Of a stretch of DNA of 64,000 bases, positions 34,903 through 49,300 are shown in pieces (position 1 is the stretch's first letter; each line of letters opens with the position of its first letter). The DNA comes from Castanea sativa (Eukaryota > Streptophyta > Magnoliopsida > Fagales > Fagaceae). The position numbers and the translations under genes were made by a program. The stretch is from assembly GCF_040712315.1 (NCBI RefSeq), contig NC_134013.1, positions 33,577,001 through 33,641,000 of the forward strand. Reading direction: 5' to 3'. Below the pieces are notes generated by a model. That model made no database searches and had not been told where the DNA came from. It worked only from the letters and a program-made list of their open reading frames with translations.

Positions 34903-37900
34903 TCATTTTTTCATCTTCTTAGACGACTTCACATTTCTGTGGGTCATGTATTTGTCTGTATCTTTGTCCATATCCTCCTCGTCATCATCTCCTCCTCGCT
35001 TCTTCCCATACTTGCCTCCTAGTTCTTTGATTTTCTATAAAGATAACAATAAAAATAAACCACGAACAAAGAATTAGTTAATTAATTTATTATTATTAAA
35101 TAAGCTCACGAAAAGGACGCTAAAATCTTTCAAAATATGGCAACTCAAAATAAATTCCGTGTAGACTTTAGTAATGGCAGAGAGGGGTCCATTTAAACCA
35201 ACAACCAATGCACTCAACCAACCAAATTCACACTGAAGAGATTGCGTTGGTTTGGCTCTAAACCTTATAGGCTCCTTTGAAAGTTGAATCTCCACAAAAG
35301 AATGAGTTTAGAAATTTTTTTCACAAAATTGAACTTCACCCAAGTACCCAACAATTTTATACTGAACTTATTGTATATTTAAAAAAATAAGCACATTGGT
35401 TATATTTTACTAGTCAATAAACCCGATCCCAGTTACACTTATTTCTAGCCTAAATGCTAAAAATGCAAATTACTTGTTGAAATGATACACTTCGGACGAT
35501 AAACAAATTTTGTTTGGTAATAAAATGTAATATGAGTTATTGGTGAGAAAGGGCACAATTTGAATATATTATAATGGCCCAAAGGCCCCAAACCGACAAG
35601 CCAAACTGATCTAAACCAACCACCTATGAATTGGCTTGTTTGGTTATTTCAGTGCAGTCAATTTGGTTTGGTTTGGCTAGGCAATTTCCCATAATCAAAA
35701 TGAGATTGGTTTGGCTTCAAAAAACCTTCAAAACAGAACAGCCCTATCTGCATAGACCCCAGAGCAGTAAAATGTAAAAGATAAAAAAGAAGTTTATAAT
35801 ATATCACAAGCATAAACAACACGGAATGCTAAACAGTTGGAACAGAGAAGCTAGCAAAAGGAGGCCAGAAAACCAAAGTAATACTCATGGTGGACGTGGC
35901 CAACAAAACCCAAGTGATTTCTACCAGGACTTGGCTTCTAGAGTGAAAAAAATAAAAATAGTAGAAACCAAAATTATTAAATATTTGCACACTGGTTGTG
36001 CAAACATCATTTGTATTCTTTAAAAAGTGTGTACACGTCCTTCTTGTTTCCTCTATTTCCTGTTCTAATAAAAATATGTACTTATTAAAAAAAATCATTA
36101 GTAGTTCATTAAGCCAATTCCAATAAATAAACCCAGCAGGTAAATCAGGATTTGGGAATTAAAAGGGAAAATCAAAATTCAAGAACATAATCCAATTAAA
36201 CTCTGAGTATCTCTAGTGACCTTAAAATGAGTTGGAAAACTATCTTTTGACTTCCCTTATTTGGCTTAGCATGAGATAGAGTTGTTTTCCAACAAATAAG
36301 TGTTAGCTTCTAGTTGTGCTCAACTGCTAATAGAGCATGAAACCTTCAGTAGACCTTCTCAAATCCTAACAGATTAACAAATAAGTGTTAACAAATAAGT
36401 GTTAGCTTCTAGAGCATGAAACCTTCTCAAATCCTAATCAAGAAATTTTGGTTGTACCTAATTGAGACTCGTTCAGTAGACCACTGGGTGTAGGGATTAC
36501 CTAAATCTTTCAAGGCGTCTTTAATCTGTTGGAACACACTCTAAATGAAATTTTAGATCATAGCTTGACTTCCAATAAGTGTTAGCTTTCTAGTTGTGCC
36601 CAACTGCTCATAGCTAATTCGTTTTTAATATCTCTTTTTTTTTTTTTTTGATAGGTAATAAAAACTTTATTGATAAGAAAAGTACAATGAGTTTACAATA
36701 TTAAACTCACTGCAAAAAAGCAGATACAAACAATTCATTTTTCATATCTCCTTCTCTTAGAAGTGTTTCCCATACAAAATTAGCATATAAAGTTATGGCA
36801 AGGATACTCTAATCAATTCAATAACAATTAAGCAGTGCAAAAGGATGGCTTATATAAAGATTCACTGCCTTTGGCAACCTATGGGCTATTTGGAAGGACA
36901 CACACACACACACAGAGAATAATGATGACTAGCTTGAAATTTTCTTCTCCATTGTATTTTCATATAAAAAATTCTTAAGATTAAAAAAAAAACAATAAGC
37001 TACACTTACCAATGTCAAATGGTGTCGTAATTAGAGAAATATATTCGCATAAGATGCAACAGACAAGGCCAATGTCATACTGTCTCCGCTGATATTTCTC
37101 TCCTTTTTTTTAATGTTTGGAAAAGTCTGCTAGTATGAGCATACAAGGCCGTTAGCTGATCATAAATCTGTCTCTATTGGTGTGGAGTAACTAACTATGG
37201 ACTACTCACATAAAGTAGAGATTGAGAGTACATTATCAAGTCTTCCGGCTTGCTTCTTATCACTTTTTACCATTCCTACTAGTGTGGCCAATAAGAGCGA
37301 AAAACTACAAAGGGACTTTCTTTGAGAAGGTATGGGGGTGAATCTAAGCAACATTCGGTATGATGGGATAAAGTGTGCGCCCTTATGGCCAACGGTGGTT
37401 TGAGGATAAGGAAACTAACTACCTTTAGTAAAGCCCTATTAGGTAAATGGCTATGGTGCTTTGGGGTTGAGGAGACTCGTGTTTGGAGGATGGTGGTAGC
37501 TATGAAGTTTGGGGAAGAGTTTTTTTTTGGGGGGGGGGGAGATGGATCTCTGATGGTCCGTTTGGATTGAGGGAGAGGGAGGGAAAGTAGAGAGTAGAGT
37601 AGAGTAAAATTGGCCTAAAATTAGCCTATTTTCAGCCAACTTTACTCTACTCTCCTCCACTCTCCCTCAATCCAAACAGGCCATAAGTTGGGCAAGTGTG
37701 TTCATGGTTGTGGTTTGTGGCAATAAGATACTCACTAGTAACAATATGGTGACAATATGGTGACAATATGAGGAGTAAGGGGTTTGCTTTTGTTGATTAG
37801 CGTTGCATGTGTCGTTGTGGGGAGACCATTGATTCATTGTGAGAAGGCTCATTAGTTATGGTGTTTCATCTTTTGATCTTTTGGGGTTTCTTGGGTCTTA

Positions 37901-38558
37901 CCAAAAACAGTGCTTGATCTTCTTTTTGGTTGGAGGAATTGGTTGGGAAAACACTCGTAAGACATTTGGAACTTAGTACCGTTGTGCCTAATGTGGTGCA
38001 TATGGAGAGAACATAATTGACGTACATTTGACATGGATAGTTCGGAAGACCAGTTGCTTGCTTCTTTCAATGGTTATTGGTTTGAACTTTGATTGACCTC
38101 AGGCTTGGGGACTCACATCTTGTGATTTCACCCCTTTGTTCATTAGTTCTCTTCTTTTTTGTAGTTAGTTTTCTGTTTTTTTACTTCTTTTTGTACTTTT
38201 TGACTACTATTGTGCTTTTCCCGCATATTGTAGTGTCTTTCATATATTTTTTCTTACCTATCAAAAAAAATAAATCAATCAAAGATTGATAGCTAACCAG
38301 AAGGCATGGATTGGGCACGTGCATCCCAACCCAATTATTGGCACAAGCACACTTAATCTTTCATCATTCATAGATTGTTGGAATTGAAAACAACTTAATA
38401 TCTTTCATTAAACATAAATTGTTGCAAATGAAAACAACTTAAAAATAAATCATTACCGCCAGAGTTGCTCTTTTGGCCTCTTTGACGGACCCCATCAATA
38501 GCAGGACTTCCTCTTCTTGAGAAGGAAACTCTGGAAATTTCTTGCCTGAAACACAAAA

Positions 38559-38594
<36 letters not shown>

Positions 38595-41500
38595 TATTAG
38601 CTTTTGAGACTCCAATTACAATGCCTCACCACAAAAATGGTACATGTTTCCTACCAACAAATTTCTCTATCTGCACAAACCATTCCACCTCATACTGATT
38701 CACTAGGGATATTGCAACACCAGATCTTCCAGCACGAGCAGTTCTTCCAACTCGATGTTTATAATCCTGAGAGTCACTTCAATTAGCAAACCGGAGCATA
38801 TAGAATATTTTTGGGGAAAAAAAACCATAATTCTTTCAATAATATCTCATCTGAAATCTAATCAAACACAATTACAAGAGAGGATGTCTGGATGCATAAT
38901 TTCCATAAGTTTTTTGTAAGTGATGAAATTTTATTGAATTCGAGGAAATAATCACTTACTATGTGTGCACAAAATACTACCGAAAAAAATTACATAATCA
39001 AATAATTACATGCCAAAAAAGGGGAATCAATGAAGTCTACCACAGAATTTGCGTCACTTGTGCCTATAATATAGGGCCACACTAAACAAGAATATCCAAA
39101 AGCCGGATTTCACCTCATACATGATTTCCAGAAAGTGTAACAAGCCCCAAAATTCAAAAAATTATCAAGGAAATCATTCAGAGAGAGGAAAACAGTAACA
39201 GATAAAAGCTCCATATGAATGCAGGAAAATTTCTAAAAGGCACTGCACACCCTTGTTTGCCTTGGTGTGGCAGGGGGGATCTATCAGTTGCCTCTTAGTG
39301 AAGTGTGATAAGTCCAAGATGTAGCAGTGAAATTTCAAACTAGATCCAGAGTGGCCTGGTAATATTCAAGGTCTCAGAATCTTTAAGATGAACAGGTCCA
39401 TACCACCTCTAAGTAATGGAAAGAACAGCTATGCAGAACCAACTCCTCAACTACATCAGGCAAAGAAGATTTTAAGTCTCTGGGTTTATAGGATAGGTAT
39501 GATGTAAGGTTTTTTTTAATGTAATTAATGAAAATACAAAACAGCCAGCTTGGAAGGAATCAAACTTTTTCACAGCTGCATGCTATTTGAGAAGCAGCAT
39601 AAAAGCTCAAGCCCCACCAAACAGGTTGCAGTATACAAGAGGCATGCATATTGCATACACTATATATATCCAGTCAGTACATTACAATTGAAAATTTAAA
39701 ATAGTAATAAAAGGCAAGAAAGAGATATAGTCATAGATGTTCACATATATGTAGAAACGAGGAAACTAAAAATACACACACACACAAAAATGGCAAAAGG
39801 AAGCTGGAGAGGCAGTAAAGAGGGGTTTGATTTAAGAATTCCAAAGAACTATATTGCAAGTTGGGGACAAAGGTTGGAGAGAAACCTATTTATAAACTTG
39901 CTAAAATATAGAAACGAAAACTGGAGACTTGATTGTGACTAGTGTATCAAATATAAGGGTCAAATAAATTTTTAGTAAAGGAAAATCTTAGCAAGTTTAT
40001 ATACTGTTAAACTATGGAAATGCAGCAACTTCTATTCACACTATCAATTGAAAAGGATTCATGGAGCTGACCTCAATTCAATTGGGATTAACAACATAGT
40101 TGAGGTGAGTTGAATAAAATCTAAGAAATAATCAAACTGAACAGGATTTATGTCACACCATAAAACAGGTGTAGCCCTGCTCTAAGTCAGAATATAGATA
40201 GCAAGCCTAACCTTCACATTTGTAGGAATGTCATAATTGATAACCATATCAACAGATGCAATGTCAAGTCCTCTACTTGCCACATCAGTGCCAATAAGAA
40301 TATTGCACTCTCCTGCCTTGAACTGATTTAAGGCTCCAAGTCTCTTTGACTGAAAAGAATAGTCACAAAATATTATGGCAACGTAGAAAGGGAGAATAAA
40401 TTAAAGAAAGAAAAAAAGATAAAAAGAAAGGGGTAACCAACATGCTTAAAAATATACAGAGAAATCATTTTTTTACTTAGTTAAATTAATAGAAATTACC
40501 TGGGACATTTTACCACTAATTGGAATGGCTCTGTGACCAAGATGTCGAAGCATCAAAGCAAGAAAGCGAGTTGCATCACAGGTACGAGTGAAAACCATTG
40601 ATGTACATCCAGACATCTCGTTCAAAATATATACAAGGTAGCATTCCTGTAAAACAATGATTATGAATATATGTACCAGGAACATACAAATCACCAACTT
40701 CATGCAACAGCAGAAACTCTATAAAAGAAACTAAAATGCATGTAATTTGATGTATACACCTTCAAAACGGATGCCATAATCACACTTTCCAAGTTGCAAG
40801 TGTGATACATCTCACTCTAAAATGATTGTCACTTGCACTGAGAGTTGCACCCCTTTTTCTAAAACCACTAGAAACATGCTTCACATCTCATCACATCTTA
40901 CACACACAAATACGGTCCTTCAAAATGCATGCCATAATCACACTTTCTAAACATGCTTCACATCTTATATATAAATAAAGTCGCACCCAATGCACAAATC
41001 TCCCACTTCCATACAAGTTTAAGGAGAAGAGAGATAAATAAATAAACTCAACTTGTTACAATAGTCAGTACATTCATATTGTTTCGATCCACAAAAAGAC
41101 ACAAATTTGTCACACATCCATAACTGTTTCTACTAAACACATGGTTCATTTTAATGGAGGGATCAAGAGTTACAAAACTGAACTCTAGTTACCTAGGGTT
41201 TCACTATATGCTAGAAGCCATTGTCAATATTAATTAGTGGCCAAGTCCTAAATACAACTTATTTATGTCAATCCTAGAATTTTTCTATATCCAGAACCAA
41301 TAAATTTCCTGAAATGAGGTTGTCCACAATATTCAAAGAAGCAACTTGACATAAAGATTTTATTAACAAGGTTTATTTAAAGAATTTTTTATTGTACATA
41401 CGAAAGCTATCTATATCATCTCTTTAGCTGGCTAAAACCTCAAAACTTCAGCATTGCCTTTTAGAAGAGCATAAACTCCAAGTATACCTCTCATAAAAAA

Positions 41501-43328
41501 GCATTAGGTGAAAGAAATGTCATTTTCCCTATGATCTCATACATGGCTTCAGAGGACAAAAGACAGAACTAAGTCTTGGACATTTTTTATGAACGTCTCT
41601 CACTGTCTTTCTTCAATAGGCTCAAGAACACACAAGATTGCTTAGTAAATGTAAACAAAACAATCCCCTGATATTAAAATCAAACATTTGTCTTGTTGGC
41701 CCTAATCACAAGCCATAATACCTGGCATACATATCCAGTCTTTAGTAAAAACATCTTCAAAAAAAGCTCAACTCTGAGAGAAAAGGAGAGACCTTGTATT
41801 TAGCAGGTATAAAGCAATACTGCTGCTTTAGCGTGTCAACAGTTGAGTATTTTGATGCTGCTTCAATCTGAAATCATCCAAAAACTAACCATCATTACAA
41901 GTCACGACAAGAACTATGAACAAACAATACAAGTATAAGAAGTACGATCATTACCTTCACAGGATTTCTTAAACAAGCCCTTTGGAGCTTCTTAACCTGA
42001 AACATCATGAATAAATGAAACATTATATGGAAAACTAAAAGAACATATACCTTTTTCACGTAGGAACCATCTGTGCAGTGTGCATTTCCAACATAAATTG
42101 TCTAGGCATCACAGAGACAATACTTTCTCATAAATTATGATTTGATATGGTTGCTAAAAGGTTCTGCTGACGTGTATATAGCATTAATAATTTTTATAGC
42201 ATGTGCTTTAAGCCTAGGCACCAAATATAATAATATTTATAAAATGTGCTCTGTAAGGCACCAAATATCTTCTCTTCTGGTGCAAAGTGTGTTCTACTGG
42301 TGATCTAAAACCCTCTTGAACTATCATACCCTGATGTGCATGAAATGTCAAAAACTGTTTCCTTAGAATTCCACTTCATTTTCATGGAAACATTAGTTCC
42401 AAATGGGTTTTTCTAAAAAATTCAGAGGGGGGTCTTATAAAAAAAAAAATCAGAAAGGGATCTCATATTTCAGGAAGCAGAATAACCAGGATTCACTATA
42501 AATTATAGAACATACATAGCTACCACTCACAGTAAGAAGAAGAAGAAAAAAAAAGACAGGTCCCTGATTACAGATATACCTTTCAAGTACAGCAGGATAT
42601 TTAAATACATACCTTACTGGTCATAGTGGCAGAAAATAGATATGTTCTCCGTTCACGAGGGATAAATTTCAAAATTTCATCAATTGATTTCTCGAACTCC
42701 TCATTCAACAACCTGTCAGCCTCATCTAGAACCTGCTCAAAGTGTAACCCAATCATGCAACTAATAACAAATGAATTTATAGACTAGACAACATCAAGGT
42801 GGACCTAACAGTTGTTTTTAATCATTTCTAGCTAGATCAAAGATATAGACATCCATGTGCTTAGGATAAGTCACTGCCAGCCCCACTACCAGTCTGGCAG
42901 AGTAGCAAACTTCACCATGTTTTGAGGTAGAGATGGATGCTAAACAAGAAATAAGATGCAATAAAGGAGATTCCATGGTAAAGAACATTATAAAAAAAAG
43001 GATGTAATAAACAAATGAAATAAAGTATGCACTAGATACCAGATCTAAATAAATTTGAGCTTGTGATTGCAAAGTGGATAGGAGTAAATAGTGTACTTTG
43101 CACCACAACATCTAGTGTTATGCATACCATTACCAAAAACCTCTTAACTGCATTGCATATATATAAAAAAGTAACAACAATTTTTTTTATTAAAAAAAAA
43201 ATCAATCAAGTACAGTAGACATGTAATATAGTAGCAAAACCTTAAGAGCCCAAACTGCACTGCATATATTTACTGTGTACATAGAGTATTGTCCTTCACA
43301 GGCAAAACAATATAATTTTAGATAAATT

Positions 43329-43363
<35 letters not shown>

Positions 43364-46300
43364 TATACACAAAACATAAATCTCTGACCATTATATTGCA
43401 GCCTACTAAGTTTCAATTACCATTTTCTTGCAGCATGTTTTTTTTTTAATAGGTAATCAGAAAAATAATATTAATGATAAAACAAAATGAGAAAAGTACA
43501 AGATGTTCATGAAAAAAAGAAAAGAAAAAAAGCACACAGCACAACACAGAGGGGAATCAAGAAACTAAGCTAAAGGAAGACATAAACTCAGAGAGAGAAG
43601 AACAATCAGTAAAACCCCAACAACAAAACCACTCCAAAAGACTGCAGTGACTTAACACCTTTAACTCATCCAACATCTTCTCCTTGTCCTCAAAAGATCG
43701 ACGATTTCGTTCCAACCACATAATCCACATTAAGCACCCTCGAACCAAATTCCAAATGTTTGAATTATACTTCTCAAGCCACTAATGCCAACAAGATAAA
43801 AAACCTGCCACCGAACTTGGCATAACCCAATGAATACCAAAATCCTGAAGCATACAAGACCATAGGGAATGAGTAACAAGACAATGAAGAAGAAGATGGT
43901 CTCCCCATCGCAGCAACACATACAACACTAATTAGCCAAGGGGTGGCCCTTAAGCATTAGATTATCCAAAGTGAAGATCCGATCATGAGCAGCTGTCCAC
44001 AGAAAGACCGCAACGCGCTTAAGAATTTTTGGTTTCCAAATCCCCTTCCAAGGAAACAAAGAATTCGAAGCACCCCGAATCGCATGATAGTAAGACCGGG
44101 TGTCAAACTTACCATCACCTTTTAGCCGCCAGCAAAGAGTATCCCTCCTCTCACCCCGGGGAATACAAGTTTGGATAAGCTAAAGCAGAGAATAAGATGC
44201 AGCCAACTCCCAATCTTCAAAAGCTCCATAAAACCTTAAATTCCACACTCTAACAGTACCCCCTTCTAGAATCCACAAGACCTCAGAGATGTAAGCATCC
44301 TTGACCGCTGAACACACATAGAACTCAAGATAGAGATCTTTTAGAGTATTATCACCAATCCATCTATCCTGCCAAAAACGGATACAAGTGCCTTCGCCCA
44401 CTACAAAAGACAGATGCTTAGAAAAACTCTCCCACCCTTCATTAATGCTTCTCCATAGGCCACACCCATAAGTCCTCCTGCAGACTTTAGGACTCCACCC
44501 CCCTTAACCCTCGCCATATTTAGTGGATATAACTCTCCGCCAGAAATTGGTAACTTCATGACCATATCTCCACAGTCATTTCCCTAATAAAGCTTGATTA
44601 AAAGACACCACACTTCTTATCCCCAATCCACCCATCTCAACGGGTAAACACACATTTTCCCAAGTCACCAAAGGATACCTGAAACTCCCTTCGTAGACCC
44701 CCACAAAAAATTCCTCTAAATACTTTCCAATCTAGCAGCCACAACTATAGGAATAGTAAAAAGAGATAAAAAGTACGTTAGGAGACTAGAGAGGGTACTC
44801 TTTATTATCATGAGCCTACCACCCTTAGATAAATAGAGACGCTTCCACCCAGATAGTTTCTTCTCCATTTTCTCCAAAATAGGATTCCAAATCGAAGCAG
44901 TCTTAAAAGAAGTTCACAACAGCATCCCCAAATATTTCATAGGCAAACTGCCCACTCTACAATGAAGAATATTAGCCAATGCATCTAAATTATTCACCTC
45001 CCAACAGGGACAATCTCATTTTTCCCGACATTGACCTTCAAACCCGTAAAAGCTTGAAAACAAGACAACACCAACCTAATGGACAACAACTGTTCCCTAG
45101 AGGCATCACAAAATAAGATAGTGTCATCAGCAAATAACAAATGGGAAATACGCACACCAACAGAGTTCACAGCTCCCACATGAAAACCCCGAATAAGATT
45201 ACACTCCTCAGTCTTCTTCAAGAGTCTACTTAAGACCTCCATGACCAAGAGAAACAAAAGCAGGGATAGAGGATCCCCTTGTCTCAGCTCACGAGAGCTT
45301 CCAAAAAAAAACCTTCAAGGGATCCATTAACCAAGACAAAAAAATGGACCAACGTAACACAAGCCTTAATCCACCCCCTCCATTTTAGCCCAAAACCCAT
45401 CCGGCCCATCGAATAAAACAAGGCCTCCTAGTTCACATGGTCATAAGCTTTTTCAATATCAAGCTTGCAAACCATGCCTAGTATTCTGCTCTTCAACCTA
45501 CTATCCAGGCATTCATTTGCAATAAGTACTGAATCCAAAATCTACCTTCTGCCTACAAATGAATTTTGAGACTCAGAAATGAGATTATCCAAAACCACCC
45601 TCAACCTATTAGCCAACACCTTGGACTGCAACTTGTACACGCTACCCGCCAAACTGATGGGGCGAAAGTCCTTAATGTTAATAGCATTACACTTCTTAGG
45701 AATTAAAGTGAGAAACGAAGCGTTCATAGACCGGTCAAACACAGACTGCCGGTGAAAGTAAACAAAAAAATCCATGACATCCTTTTCCACCACACTCCAA
45801 CATTTGCGAAAGAAAGCCATGGTGAAACCATCAGGACCAAGGGTTTTATCACCCTCCATCTCCCTTAACACCTGGAAGACTTCCTCCTTCGTGAACTCCT
45901 TCTCTAAAGATAACCACTCATCATTTTCAATACAAGCAAAATCTAACCCATCCATGGTAGGACACCCCACCTCAGATTCCTTATACAGCCCTTAATAAAA
46001 GAGAACTAGCTGAGAGTGAACATCAGACTCATCCTCATAAAGAACACCATCCACCTCAATCCGTTTAATTTTATTAGCGTTTCTATGAGAGTTTGCCAAT
46101 CTATGAAAGAACTTAGTATTATTGTCGCCCTCCTTCACAAACAAGGCCAGAGACTTTTGCCTCCAAGAAATCTCCTCAAGAGAAGCCACTTGTTCTATGT
46201 GTCCTTTGAGTTGAAGGCGGTGAATCTATTCCTCATTTGAAAGACCCACCAACTCCTCTCTCGCATCTAAACCCATCAGCTCAGTCAGCAAGTTCTTTCT

Positions 46301-49300
46301 AAAAGCCAAAAAACCAAACTCCTCCCTGTTCCACTTTTTTAAATCAGCTTTTAGAGCCTTCAATTTTTGGGCCAAAATGAAGCTAGGAGAGCCCGCAAAA
46401 CTATACCCATCCCACCATTGCTTAACTCTATCAACAAAGCCGTCAACTTTCAACCACATATTTTCAAATTTAAAGGCACTTCACCCATGACGAATAACAC
46501 CAGCTTCCACCAAAAGCGGGCAATGGTCTTGCAACATGTCTAATGTCAAACTATAAGTCATACACACTGACAAAGATCAAAAGAAAATAAAAACATGTGC
46601 AATAATCAATTTCTAATCCTCCCATATACCACTCAAAGTATCAAATACAGCAAAACACTTAACATATACTAATTCCCATGGGTGTTCAAAAATAATGAAA
46701 TATATATATATATATCAATTTTCATTATTTTTTATTTTTTAATATTTTTTTGTGAACATGGGTGTTCAAAAATCTTTGAGCACCTAACTATTTCCTCGAA
46801 TTATAGCCCCCACACAACTAGGCAATCACAATGAGGAATCCCTTGTGAGTGGCCCTAAGATGCTAGTTAGAAGTTTTGAATCCAAGGCCTCATGAGCTTG
46901 TGGGAACCACTAGACCAACCCCTTGGGGTCACTATGTATTTTCATTAATACTGCCTTAGATTCACTAAAAAGATTTAAATGAAATCCTATTACGACTAAA
47001 TTTTTTCTTGCAAAAGTAACACAAGAAGTTGATTCATTTCAAGCTCTTGGTACTATAGTATGAGAAATTTCGCTGATACTTTGCTTTTTCCATATTCATG
47101 TCAAAGATTCTAATTTAACTTACAATTTCAAATAAAGAAATTGATTCATTCACCTTACAACAAATTGGATCCACTTTCCTAGAGCTTCCTACAACATATC
47201 AAGACTTTTTTGTTTTACGACAAGTTCCTACAATGTATTAAGAGTTTAAGACTATATATATAAGGCTAAAAGGGCACCCATCAACGTACATAGGAAGTGC
47301 ACAACGATGCCAATATTAAGACTACATATATTATCTTAATAAAGTATATTTACTTATCACCAAAAAAAAACATATGTAACCAACATGTATATATCTACAA
47401 AAACAAAGCGCATAGCTGACATGATATAAGAACCGTACCAAATACTTCAATGTGCGGAGGGAAAAACCTTTCGTGTTAGAAAGATGATCGACAAGGCGTC
47501 CAGGAGTTCCAACCTACAAAGGAATGGGGAAGAAAAAAGTAAAATGAGAAGTGGATTGAACAATTGAAAATCTGAAGAAAAATATACCAATAAAATTGAT
47601 TTACCAAATTCATTGCATTATAATCCCTCAGTCCCAAATTGTTGGTCCTCTATTCCATTTTGGGATGTCCCAAAATATAGTCCTCTTTGAAAAGTCTATA
47701 AATAAATTTCCTAACTTACCTTGTACTTTATTAAAAAAGTCAATACCATTCTTTCACTCAAATTTAAATTAATGAGGGTTGTTTTTACCTTTTCAACTAA
47801 AAGACAACGCATTAAAGGATGTTCTCTTAAAGAGTTGAATTTTCTAAACAAGACCAACAATATGGGACAGAGGTAGTACCAAAGATTCCTTCTTCTTCTT
47901 TTTTATAAGTAATAAGTTATATTGATATCAAAAATGGAACACCCTAGTACTCAGGAAGTGTACAAGGGGTCAAACAATTCAAGAAAAAAAATTACAAGTA
48001 TCTAGGCAAGACAGACACCCCTAATCACATCATACCAAGACATCCATGTAGCTTACCATAACTTGATTATAGGCCCAATCTAGAAGGAACCAGTTCAGCT
48101 TACAAAGGATATTCTTTAGGGAGACTCAAATTGAAAACCAAAGGCACAGTTTAATAAAATAATAATTTTCATGTCTTATGTTGATTTCTCCAATCTTCTT
48201 GGCTGCTACATCACTTTAGGAGAGTAATTAATGGGAACATGGATGAAGTCATCCCGCATGTATCAAGGTGGGCACACTGCCTATGAGATATTTGGGCATG
48301 CCCCTCAGGGCACATTATAAGGATTCATCAATTTGGAATCCTATTATAGAAAAGATGGAGAAATAGCTGGCTGGATGGAAAAGACTCTATTTGTCGAAAG
48401 GTGGTAGGCTTACTTTGTTACTATTGAGTCTTCCCACCTACTTTTTATCATTGTTTACTATCCCTCAAGCTGTGGCAGCAAGAATAGAAAGGATTCAAAC
48501 GAATTTCCTTTGGGGGGCCTCAGAGGATGTGTTTAAGTATCCTTTAGTTGCTTGGGATAAGGTATGCTTGCCACTTGAATGTGGTGGTTTGGGAATCCGG
48601 AGGGTTGGGTTGTTTAATAAGGCTTTGCTTGGGAAGTGGTTGTGGCGTTTTGGGAAAGAAAAACATAGACTATGGCATCAGGTTATAGTAGATAAATATG
48701 GGGAGGTAAGAGGAGACTGGTGTACTAGAGGGGTAAGAGGTGCCCATGGGTGTGGGATGTGGAGGAGTATTACATCAAGAACAGAGAAGTTCTTTAGCCA
48801 GATTTTGTATAATGTGGGGGAGGGTAGCTGTGTTAGTTTTTGGCATGACCCATGGTGTGGGCCTACTCCTTTGAAGGAACTATTTCCTTCTATGTATGAT
48901 TGCTCTGTCTCTAAAGAAGCATGGGTCTCTGACTTGGTTGTATCAAATTCAGAAGGAGAGAGGAGCTGGAATTTATTGTTTCGTCATAGTCCTCAAGATT
49001 GGCAGGCAACCACTGTCTATTCATTCTTTGAGTTTATTTATTCCTCTATGCCGAGGGGTGAGGGGGATGATCAACTGGTCTGGAGATTGACTACATTGGG
49101 TGTTTTTGATGTGCACTCTTTTTATAAGCTATTATCTAGTCCTACCACTGATGCCTTTCCTTGGGAGTGTATATGGCGTATTAAAGTGCCTAAACGGGTG
49201 TCTTTTTTCTTATGGACAGCAACTAATGATGGGATACTCACCATTGACAACCTTATTAAGAAAGGTCAGTTTTTGGTTAATAGGTGTTGCTTATGTTGCT

